The notes under the pieces are model-generated. The model saw only the letters and a list, made by a program, of their open reading frames with translations. It was not told where the DNA came from and did not search any database. Source: Lachnospiraceae bacterium (lineage in GTDB: Bacteria; Bacillota; Clostridia; Lachnospirales; Lachnospiraceae). From it: 37,825 nucleotides of DNA. Of this stretch, positions 9,623 to 18,097 are shown piece by piece. Position 1 is the first letter of the stretch; the number at the start of each line of letters is the position of its first letter. A program made the translations under genes and the position numbers. The stretch spans positions 1-37,825 of the forward strand of contig JALEPA010000020.1 in NCBI GenBank assembly GCA_022766515.1, written 5' to 3'.

Positions 9623-11389
9623 CTACATTTTTGCAAGCTCCGCTTCTTTCTGCAAAAGACTCTGCTTCTCAGCAGCAACACTCTGCTCTAATTGTTTCAT
9701 CTTCTCTAGGTTTTGCTTGATCTCTTCCTGCAGCTTATCTGTATCTCCCACAAGATCTTTGAGCTTGCGATTCCATTCGTCCGCAACCTGCTGTCTCTCT
9801 GCCTCAAGATTCTTACCAACATCTCTATATTTGTTAATAAAGGTCATGTTGTACTCGATCGTATCACGGATCGTCTTCTTGCGGCCCAACGCAAATCCGG
9901 ATGCATCTTTCAATTCATCCTCTAACTTCTTGTTCTCAACTTCCATCTCTTCGATGCGCATGTTGTTTTCACGAATACGCTCATCCACTGCTCCTACCGC
10001 AGCTTCGCCTCTGGAAACAAGTTTCTTGCGATCTTCTTCCAGATTGCCCTTGCTGGATTCCAACTGCTTATTCGCATATTCTACAACTGCCTTCGCATCG
10101 TTGTAATCCTTGATCATGAGATTGATCTTCTGACGGATCTCGTTGATCGCATCCTCCACCTGTTTGCGCACCTGATTCTTCTTCTCTTCCTCCAGCGCAC
10201 GGATTACAGATGGCAATCCCTTATATACCTCTTCCCAATGCTCGTGATTTCTGGATACACGACGGGAGATACGATACTCCACAGTACCCAGATTATCAAA
10301 CTCTGCACGGAGATTTGTCAACTCTGCATAGCAGTCTCTCTCCAGATCCAATACTGTCTTCATGACATCCTCTGGCACACCCTGCTTCTCAAGATCATCA
10401 ATATGATCGTATAAGTCTTCTAAGATTTCTTCCAGATCCGCACCGAAATCTTCCTGTGCATCTGCAAGCTTGTCTCTCATTTCCTTGATCTTTGGATCAG
10501 AGAAACCGGTAAAACGAACCTCGGACAACTCTTTCTTGAAATCTTCCAAATATTTCGTCCAGCCATCAGCCACTTTCTGCAGCTTTGGCTTAACCTCATC
10601 TGCATAAGATCCAAACTCTGCCGGAAGCTCTGCTGCCGGTGCTGCCGCTGCCATTGCTGCCGGACTCGCTGCTGTCGTAGTTTCCATCGGTGCTGCCACC
10701 GGATCCATCGCTCCGCTGTCTGATACCGCTGTCTCTACAATAGATGCCACCTGGGTCGCATCTCCTTCCGGCTCTGCCTGCTCACTTGCTGTCGCCGGAG
10801 CGGACATTGGTGCAGGCTCCGGAGCCTGTTCCGGTATCGGAGCTGTTGTGGTATCTTCCTTAGGGACTTCATGTCCATTGGCATCTACTTCTACCACCGT
10901 GATCTCTACACTCTTTGGATCTGTTCCGTTGTAGGCAACGAGCATCTCAACCAACTCTCTGACTTTCTCTTCTGCCTCCGGAATACATTTGCGGACACGA
11001 GTCTCCATAGAAGCCGTAATGCCATTCACCGTACGATTCAACGCCAGTAAATGCCATTTGAACAGGTAGAAAAATGTCATACCTGTCATGTCCTCATTCT
11101 GCAAAAACTCCCGGATCTCTTCCCCCAAATCATCTAACTTCACTCGGAATTTTACATTTTTCTCAATATATACCATCAAGTTGACCAATTCCGGTGCAAG
11201 CGTGTCCATCTTATCAAAGATACCTGGGAAATCACGCATCGCAGTCGTATTTGCCTGCATTCCCTTCACCTGATGATATGTTCCATCGTAATACAGTTCT
11301 CCCGGCTTAAAGAAAAAGACCCCGCCGTCCAACAGTACCTGGGCTGCCAGAATGCCATCAATCTTTCCGTTTTTACCTATAAGATCCAT
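9623..11389 (-). CDS. Uncharacterised soluble two-domain protein: alpha/beta N-domain, Pro/Ala-rich linker, long coiled-coil C-domain
   Basis: 588 aa; no TM or signal peptide; linker APIPEQAPEPAPMSAPATASEQ...; C-terminal ~300 aa charged heptads. SD aaggagg upstream. Confidence 0.85.
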   Translation of the reverse strand: MDLIGKNGKIDGILAAQVLLDGGVFFFKPGELYYDGTYHQVKGMQANTTAMRDFPGIFDKMDTLAPELVNLMVYIEKNVKFRVKLDDLGEEIREFLQNEDMTGMTFFYLFKWHLLALNRTVNGITASMETRVRKCIPEAEEKVRELVEMLVAYNGTDPKSVEITVVEVDANGHEVPKEDTTTAPIPEQAPEPAPMSAPATASEQAEPEGDATQVASIVETAVSDSGAMDPVAAPMETTTAASPAAMAAAAPAAELPAEFGSYADEVKPKLQKVADGWTKYLEDFKKELSEVRFTGFSDPKIKEMRDKLADAQEDFGADLEEILEDLYDHIDDLEKQGVPEDVMKTVLDLERDCYAELTNLRAEFDNLGTVEYRISRRVSRNHEHWEEVYKGLPSVIRALEEEKKNQVRKQVEDAINEIRQKINLMIKDYNDAKAVVEYANKQLESSKGNLEEDRKKLVSRGEAAVGAVDERIRENNMRIEEMEVENKKLEDELKDASGFALGRKKTIRDTIEYNMTFINKYRDVGKNLEAERQQVADEWNRKLKDLVGDTDKLQEEIKQNLEKMKQLEQSVAAEKQSLLQKEAELAKM

Positions 11390-11551
11390 AAAACGCGCCT
11401 CCTTACTACATGTTCTGTCCTTCTCTAATCTATGTAAATGGTATAATTAACCTATTTTTCAGTAGTTTTTTGCAGTCTATGCTTTACATTTCATTCATAT
11501 TTGTGTTACATCTCCTCCCAAAGGGTAGACTGCCCATAGGTTACCTTTCCT

Positions 11552-11580
11552 ATTATACTTTTCTTTTGTGATTCTGTCAT
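11552..11580 (-). promoter_or_regulatory. Sigma-A-like promoter for the 588-aa gene (~155-nt leader)
   Basis: Minus strand ATGACA, 17 bp, TATAAT. Confidence 0.55.
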
Positions 11581-11707
11581 CACCTTTTTGTGATTTAATA
11601 TGTAAACAATTTGTAAACTTTTCGTGAATATGCCCTATTTGTGGTCTGCTTTCCATCTAGGTACTACATGGTGTGCCTTTGAATTTTTTGTGAAATTTGT
11701 TTTTTCG

Positions 11708-11736
11708 TTGCCACCCTTTTCAAACTATGCTATACT
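11708..11736 (+). promoter_or_regulatory. Sigma-A promoter of the LacI-family regulator
   Basis: TTGCCA (11708-11713), 17 bp, TATACT (11731-11736); SD ggagg further downstream. Confidence 0.65.
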
Positions 11737-11775
11737 GATAGCGAAAACGATTAAGAATGGAGGATTTAACAATTC

Positions 11776-12792
11776 ATGGCATCAATCAAAGACATTGCAA
11801 AGCTGTGTGGAGTGTCGGTTGCGACGGTGAGTAAAGCCTTAAACGACAAGACGGACATCAGCGAAGAAACAAAGCAGCACATCAAACAAGTTGCCAAGGA
11901 AATGGGGTATGTCCCTCAGTATTATGCCAGAGCGATCCGTACGAATAAAAGTTACAACATTGGTGTGCTTTTTATGGACGATGCAATGAGTGGACTGACG
12001 CATGATTATTTTTCCTATATTTTGAATAGCTTTAAGGTGACTGCCGAAAAGAAAGGCTATGATATCACCTTTATCAACAGCGACCAAACGCATAACAAAC
12101 ATAAAACCTACCTGGAGCATTGCCGGTATCGTGGACTGGATGGCGTGATGATCGCTTGTATTAATTTTGACAATGAGGATGTAAAGGCATTGATCCAAAG
12201 CGACATTCCGGTCGTGACTGTTGACCGCTCTTATCCTAATACGATATCGGTCATGTCCGACAACATTAACGGAATGGAGTCTCTTGTCGAATATATTATT
12301 TCTCAGGGTCATAAGCGTATTGCTTATTTTTCCGGGGAAGATTCTACTGTTACGACCCAGCGTATCAACAGCTATCAAAATACCATGCGCAAGCACGGAT
12401 TAGAGATTCCGGAGGAATATCACATTCGGACAGAGTACCGCAATCTCGCGGCAGCCAGAAAATATACCAAGCTGCTATTGTCTCTGCCAACACCGCCTAC
12501 CTGTATCATCTATCAGGATGACTACTCCGCAGTGGGTGGCATGGAATTGATCCGCGAAATGGGCTTGTCTGTTCCGGAGGACATCTCCGTAGCAGGATAT
12601 GATGATATCTTCATCGCCAGACAGTTACAGCCTCGTCTTACAACGGTACACCAGGATACCGAAGTCATCGGCTGTCTCGCTGCTGAGCAGCTTATCGCAT
12701 TGATTGAAAACAAAAAACGGGGTTCTTTCGAGCCGATCATTGTAGGCTCACACTTAGAAAAAGGTGAATCGGTTGGAAAAATTACCGAATAA
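11776..12792 (+). CDS. LacI/GalR family transcriptional regulator
   Basis: MASIKDIAKLCGVSVATVSKALNDKTDISEETKQHIKQVAKEMGYVPQYYAR HTH plus periplasmic-binding-like effector domain. Confidence 0.95.
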   Translation: MASIKDIAKLCGVSVATVSKALNDKTDISEETKQHIKQVAKEMGYVPQYYARAIRTNKSYNIGVLFMDDAMSGLTHDYFSYILNSFKVTAEKKGYDITFINSDQTHNKHKTYLEHCRYRGLDGVMIACINFDNEDVKALIQSDIPVVTVDRSYPNTISVMSDNINGMESLVEYIISQGHKRIAYFSGEDSTVTTQRINSYQNTMRKHGLEIPEEYHIRTEYRNLAAARKYTKLLLSLPTPPTCIIYQDDYSAVGGMELIREMGLSVPEDISVAGYDDIFIARQLQPRLTTVHQDTEVIGCLAAEQLIALIENKKRGSFEPIIVGSHLEKGESVGKITE

Positions 12793-12795
12793 AAA

Positions 12796-12830
12796 ATGAG
12801 CAATTTCCTATTCCATAAAAAAGCGCAAAA
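12796..12830. repeat. Degenerate tail fragment of the dispersed palindromic repeat family
   Basis: atgagcaatttcctattccataaaaaagcgcaaaa versus atgagcaatttcctatttaggaacaaaagagcaaaa at 24675. Confidence 0.5.
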
Positions 12831-12866
12831 AATAGAGGCTGATCGTTAGATCAAAGCCTCTATTTG
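12830..12866. terminator. Bidirectional terminator between convergent lacI-type and HD-GYP genes
   Basis: AAATAGAGGCT gatcgttagatcaa AGCCTCTATTT. Confidence 0.85.
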
Positions 12867-13931
12867 TATGTGAAAATTTTTAGACAAGTCATAACTATTT
12901 CCCTGCTCCGTGATCACAACCGGACGCGATATAAACGATTTATTCAGCAAGACAACTTTTCCATTTTCTCCATTGGACAAACGCACTTCGGTGTTGACAT
13001 AAGCTTCTATCGTTCGCTCCATGAACAAAAGCAGCACGCTTGGTTCATACAAGTCTTTTTCCCGCTCCATCATCTCGATGACCGTAAACGGACAGATTCC
13101 TTTGCGATAACAACGGTTTGCCGTCATGGCATCATACACATCCGCCACCGCTACGATCGACGAAAAATATCCAATCTCCGAACGAGAAAGACCTAACGGA
13201 TAGCCACTTCCATCAAATCGCTCATGATGCTGCAACGCTGCGAGTTTGATTCGATCATCCAGATTTTTATCTTTTAAGATCTCGTATCCGTAAGCCGGAT
13301 GTTTCTTGACTAACTCATATTCTTCTGCTGTCAATTTACCCGGTTTGGTAATGATCTCTGATGGTATTTTTAACTTGCCAATATCGTGCAGCAGTCCACA
13401 AGTGACCAACACATTCAGATCGTCTTCATTCATGCGAAGCCAGTTGCCGATCACATTACAGATCAGCGCTACATTCATGGAGTGCGTGTAAGTCAAGTCG
13501 TCATAACCACGCATACACTGCAGCATATCCAGCAAATGCAGAGGATTCCGTGTCTTTTTCAAGATCGACTTCACATCGTTTAACATATTGTCGACCAGAC
13601 CATCGGTACTCTTCGTCACAATATCATTCAATGACTGACGAAATCCATTGACACAATCGGTAAATTCACTCTCAAATTCCTTAAAATCCTCGGAATTTTG
13701 CACGCGTTCAAAATAGGTCAGTGTTTCTTTCGGCTGTTCCGCTACCGCAGACACTTCCTCCTGTGCATACACTTTCACTGCCTTGACCGCATAATATTTC
13801 AGCTTTTCTATAATTTCTTCTGTTAATACCGTGTTACTTTGAATGACCAGATGATTTGTCGATGTATACGCCGCCTCCGACGAAACCATTCCCGGTTTGA
13901 GATTTGCTGTTAATACTTTTTTAATCTTCAT
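12846..13931 (-). CDS. HD-GYP domain protein (putative cyclic-di-GMP phosphodiesterase)
   Basis: GLLHDIGKLKIP, KKHPAYGYEIL, LQHHERFDGSGYPLGL (HD and GYP motifs). Confidence 0.93.
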   Translation of the reverse strand: MKIKKVLTANLKPGMVSSEAAYTSTNHLVIQSNTVLTEEIIEKLKYYAVKAVKVYAQEEVSAVAEQPKETLTYFERVQNSEDFKEFESEFTDCVNGFRQSLNDIVTKSTDGLVDNMLNDVKSILKKTRNPLHLLDMLQCMRGYDDLTYTHSMNVALICNVIGNWLRMNEDDLNVLVTCGLLHDIGKLKIPSEIITKPGKLTAEEYELVKKHPAYGYEILKDKNLDDRIKLAALQHHERFDGSGYPLGLSRSEIGYFSSIVAVADVYDAMTANRCYRKGICPFTVIEMMEREKDLYEPSVLLLFMERTIEAYVNTEVRLSNGENGKVVLLNKSFISRPVVITEQGNSYDLSKNFHIQIEALI

Positions 13932-13960
13932 ATGTTCATCCCTTCATTATGTGAATTTCC

Positions 13961-14347
13961 CTAATGTTTTGGGAAATAGATCAATAATAAATACGCCCAC
14001 CGAAGAAGTCCTCCCGTTATCAGCAGACCCGCCTGCAAGATCACATCAAACTTTTTGCGTTTTATGCGGTCCTTGCCTGTCTTCTCCTCTTTTTCCACCA
14101 GATCAATCTGTATTGTATTTCTTTGTATCACATATCGATATACCGCCAGCACGAAAAACCAAAGCAGAAACATGACCGCTCCCGCCAGCTGCAATAGTCC
14201 CTCTTTCTGAGGTCGATACGCTCCACTGTCGTTTGCCGCTCCCGTCAGGAGACGAAACGCATAATACAGATAATCCAAGGAAATAAATCCCCACACCAAA
14301 CTAATCACAGAAAACACGATGCGTTTTCCCAGCATCTTTCGTGACAT
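13961..14347 (-). CDS. Small membrane protein of unknown function
   Basis: Start at ATG 14347 preceded by gaaggggg SD; about 3 TM segments. The longer track ORF to 14515 lacks SD support. Confidence 0.6.
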   Translation of the reverse strand: MSRKMLGKRIVFSVISLVWGFISLDYLYYAFRLLTGAANDSGAYRPQKEGLLQLAGAVMFLLWFFVLAVYRYVIQRNTIQIDLVEKEEKTGKDRIKRKKFDVILQAGLLITGGLLRWAYLLLIYFPKH

Positions 14348-14532
14348 AAACATCCCCCTTCTATCTTCCATCCAAAGTACGGATTTTTGCTTTGTCACTG
14401 CATGGTACAGATTGTTATTAGTATAAACCGCAACCAGACAAAAAGCAAGCAGACAGCGTCCGATCCCACATAAGAAGGCTCGACTTTCTTCTACCCGCTT
14501 TTTGCCAGATTGCATTCCCTCTTTTCAGTCAA

Positions 14533-16398
14533 TTATTTCTTCTTGTTTTTGCCAAGCTTTGCTTTCGCATTCGCTGCTACAACAATCGCTTTCTTCTTTT
14601 TGTCCACCGTATTGGACTTGATCTTTCCGCTGACAACCGCGCGGTTCAATACATAAATGCTAAATTGTTTTGCCTTGCTGACTTTGTTTTTGGAAACGCC
14701 GCCTTTGACCTTAACATAATTGTTGATCATGATGCCGTTCCATCCGGCGCCGATCACCTTGTTGCCCTTAATGCCCTTGCCAACACGCGACTTATTTAAT
14801 ACATAAATACCATTCAGCTTTGACTTGCGGATCAAGTTAGACAAAATCGAGCCATTCACGATCGATCCATTGTCAATGCTGATTGCTGTCTGCTTCGCAT
14901 TTTTGATCGTATTTTTCTCAATGTTTTTCAACACCTTGGATTTTCCGTACATATGAATTCCATTTTTGCCCGGATTGACGATCGTATTGTTGCTGATCCT
15001 GGAGGCAGAGCTCTTGTCCTGCAGGAAAATTCCATTCTGCTGTACATTGTTGATCACATTTCCTGCGATCACATTTTTCACACTGGCTTTGCCTAAATGA
15101 ATACCATTGTACTTCTTCGCCTTAGCGATCGGATCGTTCTTATCGTATCCCACGCCCGTGATCACATTGTTGTAGAGTGAACATTTCTTGGCATCATCCA
15201 AAGAAATTCCATAACCGGATGTCGTAATCTTGTTGCCTGCCACTGTGACGCCTGCTACATAATAATCACCAGGTGTCACTTTTCCGTGATCTACCGGATT
15301 CGTCTCTGTCTTTGTAATCTTTCGCCCAAACAGTTTGATACCAAAATCGCCTTCGCTCAGTTTGTTATATTTCGTGATGATCGTATTTCCACTGATCAGA
15401 GAAGCCGCATCTGTGCGAACCGTTCCCTTGTATTTCTTCTTTCCATCCTGGATCGTCGTGAAGATCGTCTTTGCATCACCCTTAGAATACTGGAACAAAA
15501 CACCTGATCCGCAGTTCGTCATCACATTACCGGTGATCGTTGCTTTATAATAGTTCAAAGCGGTAACACATTCCTGATCTACATTGGTAAAAGTATTATT
15601 CAAGATCTGAATGTTCTCAATATATGCACCCTGCAATAAGGAATGAGAACCGATTCCACGAGATACATTGATAAATTTACATCCACTGATCACTACATTT
15701 TTCATCATCGTTCCATCATAAATGATCTCCGGATAAATGCTGTTATGTGCGGCAAGATCCAGCTGCAGTGCCTCTCTCTTACCGGATGCTTTCGTCATAT
15801 CACGAAATGTACATCCTGTCACCTTAAAGTCATCGATCGCTGCAACCTCTAACTGATGGTTGTTGTTGCCGCCTTTGATCGTTACATCTTTGACAGTAAC
15901 ATGACTTGCGTGGAAAATACGCATCTGCGTCTTCTTGTTTTTGCTTGATCCTACCCAGGTTCCACCTAAAATATTAATATTTTCAAATCCCTTGTAACCA
16001 CTGCACTTAGCAGAATTCACATAGGAAACTGTTCCCGATACCAGCATATTGAAATTTCCGGCAGATGGATCACAAGTGATCGTCGCACCATATGCGGATA
16101 ATGTTGTGTTGCTAAGAATATGCGTAATACCGGACAGCTTATAATTTCCAGCCGGAATCTTTACCGTATAGTGCTTCTTGGAAGTCGCTCTCGCTCCCAC
16201 ATTACGCAAAGCACCGTCCAGCGCACCCGTAATATCATCTCCATTTTTAACATCCAGCGTGGCAATGCATTTATCCGTGTCAACTTCATATCCGTATTGC
16301 TGCTCGACTGCCGCCTTAGATGAAGCCGGGATCAACACTGCTGCCGCAAGCAATGCCACTCCGGCTACCGTCCATTTTGTGATCATTTTTTTGAACAT
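14533..16398 (-). CDS. Secreted right-handed parallel beta-helix (PbH1 repeat) protein
   Basis: Signal peptide MFKKMITKWTVAGVALLAAAVLIPASSKA; repeated ISGNTI / NNVITG / ISNNTIVNPGKNGIHM coils; SD ggggagg before ATG 16398. Confidence 0.85.
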   Translation of the reverse strand: MFKKMITKWTVAGVALLAAAVLIPASSKAAVEQQYGYEVDTDKCIATLDVKNGDDITGALDGALRNVGARATSKKHYTVKIPAGNYKLSGITHILSNTTLSAYGATITCDPSAGNFNMLVSGTVSYVNSAKCSGYKGFENINILGGTWVGSSKNKKTQMRIFHASHVTVKDVTIKGGNNNHQLEVAAIDDFKVTGCTFRDMTKASGKREALQLDLAAHNSIYPEIIYDGTMMKNVVISGCKFINVSRGIGSHSLLQGAYIENIQILNNTFTNVDQECVTALNYYKATITGNVMTNCGSGVLFQYSKGDAKTIFTTIQDGKKKYKGTVRTDAASLISGNTIITKYNKLSEGDFGIKLFGRKITKTETNPVDHGKVTPGDYYVAGVTVAGNKITTSGYGISLDDAKKCSLYNNVITGVGYDKNDPIAKAKKYNGIHLGKASVKNVIAGNVINNVQQNGIFLQDKSSASRISNNTIVNPGKNGIHMYGKSKVLKNIEKNTIKNAKQTAISIDNGSIVNGSILSNLIRKSKLNGIYVLNKSRVGKGIKGNKVIGAGWNGIMINNYVKVKGGVSKNKVSKAKQFSIYVLNRAVVSGKIKSNTVDKKKKAIVVAANAKAKLGKNKKK

Positions 16399-16494
16399 CT
16401 TCTTTTCCTCCCCATTTTCTTTTTTCTTAAGCAAGACCAACGCCAACGCTTTGCTCTTACATTACGAGCCTTTTTCTTATTCCCTAAACACAAC

Positions 16495-16511
16495 GGGAGC
16501 CAGCGGCTCCC
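16495..16511 (-). terminator. Hairpin, probable terminator after the GH26-like gene
   Basis: GGGAGCC agc GGCTCCC; minus-strand downstream gttgtgttt. Confidence 0.5.
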
Positions 16512-16577
16512 ATCGTGATATTCTCATTTAATTGTTCTCCGAGCGCTCCGAACCTCAGATTGCCCTATTCGTCCTGC

Positions 16578-18029
16578 TTATTTTACGATTGGTGCAAAAC
16601 GGATACGAACCTGTGGCAGAGACTTCAACTCTGTATAGTAATTTGTCATCCAGTCATCACCCTGCTCCGGATCATTTTCACCTGATGCAGGTGGTGCAAA
16701 GATCTTCAAAGTCATATCTGCTTCACCCTGCAATGGTTTCTTGAAAAATGCACTCATCATATCGATGCATTTTACACCCGGTGCCTTATAGAACCAATGT
16801 CCATTGATCTCCATCATAAGGTTCATGTCGATGTTATCATCGTCAAAATATACCTCGCAGAATACCGGATTCTTCTCAAAATGCAATGGAATTGCAACAC
16901 CCTCTGCATCTTCAGATCCGCCCCAGCGCATCTTTGCAGGCAATGCGATCTCTTCTCCCTCGTCCATAGCAGGGCTAAAGAAATCTTCATGAATGATCTC
17001 ACGGTAAGTATCTAAAATTGGCTGCTCGATTCCGACATTTGCGTTATTAGGATCCTCGATCTCAAGTCCCAAACGACCTCTGTCGCGCATCTGATACAAT
17101 GTGAAACCGGAAAGCCATTTTTCCTTGTCTGCCTTGAGCATCTCACAGAAGTCTTTCAACATCTGTGCCTGATCGTACGCACCCGTAACATCACCGTCTG
17201 CGTTAAACTCAGACAATACCATTGGCTTCTTTTCTCCATGATTTACATAGGTATATCTCTCATAGCTGTTCTTTGCAAGCTTGTAGATCTTCTCTACCGT
17301 ATGACGAGCGAAAGTATCGCCGCCCTCCTCTGCAACATCGTATGGCCATCCCCAGTGAAGTGCCATGTAACGGTCTACAGATACAATGTCAGCTGCACGG
17401 GATGCCTCTGCGAAGATGTCTTCCATTTCCATCTTCTCATCCTCTAACTCCTTGCAGCCATCCAGACAAATGATCGTCTTAACATTTGGAGCTTCTCTAT
17501 GGATGATCTCACAGCAATGGGTAAAGAATGCTGCTACTTCCTCATAAGATGCTCTCTTGTTGAAAGAGAACCAGTTACCTGTTGCCTCATGGTTGATACG
17601 AAGCTGTACACGACCAAAAGTACGAAGATCCTTTGCGATCGCTACGATATGATCATCGGTCAGCTTTGGATCGATCGTGATCGTCAACAAAACATCCTGT
17701 CCATGTTTACGGACATCTCTCATATAAGTAAATGGCTCATCGTCTAATGTTCCATTCAAGCCACCCTTGTAAGTAAAGTAATCATCGTATGGGAAGTCCC
17801 ATGCAAACTGTACGGATGGATCTGCATGTACCACGCTGGCACGACCAGGCCACTTGTCATCGTTTGGATAATAACAATACATCAAATTGATCGCTCTATG
17901 TGGACGGCCAAGTTTGTGGAGAATGTAATCCTGATCTACATACTCTCCTCTCTCGCTTCCATCCCCCAGATCTACTGCACACTGTGCAGGTCCCATATGC
18001 AACGCCTTAACTTTCAACTGTTCGCTCAT
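16578..18029 (-). CDS. Glycoside hydrolase-like TIM-barrel protein (GH26-like), cytosolic
   Basis: RINHEATGNWFSFN (HE..G.WF acid/base region), PMVLSEFNADGD (nucleophile-like SEF); no signal peptide; SD atggaggaatag before ATG 18029. Confidence 0.65.
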   Translation of the reverse strand: MSEQLKVKALHMGPAQCAVDLGDGSERGEYVDQDYILHKLGRPHRAINLMYCYYPNDDKWPGRASVVHADPSVQFAWDFPYDDYFTYKGGLNGTLDDEPFTYMRDVRKHGQDVLLTITIDPKLTDDHIVAIAKDLRTFGRVQLRINHEATGNWFSFNKRASYEEVAAFFTHCCEIIHREAPNVKTIICLDGCKELEDEKMEMEDIFAEASRAADIVSVDRYMALHWGWPYDVAEEGGDTFARHTVEKIYKLAKNSYERYTYVNHGEKKPMVLSEFNADGDVTGAYDQAQMLKDFCEMLKADKEKWLSGFTLYQMRDRGRLGLEIEDPNNANVGIEQPILDTYREIIHEDFFSPAMDEGEEIALPAKMRWGGSEDAEGVAIPLHFEKNPVFCEVYFDDDNIDMNLMMEINGHWFYKAPGVKCIDMMSAFFKKPLQGEADMTLKIFAPPASGENDPEQGDDWMTNYYTELKSLPQVRIRFAPIVK

Positions 18030-18068
18030 TCTATTCCTCCATTTCTTCGCATAGCATAATCTCATTGG

Positions 18069-18097
18069 ATTATAGCAGATTCCACATCAATCTTCAA
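18069..18097 (-). promoter_or_regulatory. Promoter for the GH26-like gene, embedded in the 3' end of the upstream gene
   Basis: Minus strand TTGAAG, 17 bp, TATAAT; overlapped by ATAATC-N6-GATTAT (18056-18073). Confidence 0.6.

Noticed and set aside
9564-10106. 180-aa Ser-rich plus-strand ORF opposite the 588-aa gene
   Set aside because: Ser-rich composition is the antisense of Lys/Glu-rich coiled-coil codons; begins inside a terminator hairpin.
16432-16483. Further diverged copy of the dispersed repeat (CAACGCTTTGCTCTTACATTACGAGCCTTTTTCTTATT)
   Set aside because: Similarity to copy C is suggestive but too patchy to call without a profile search.
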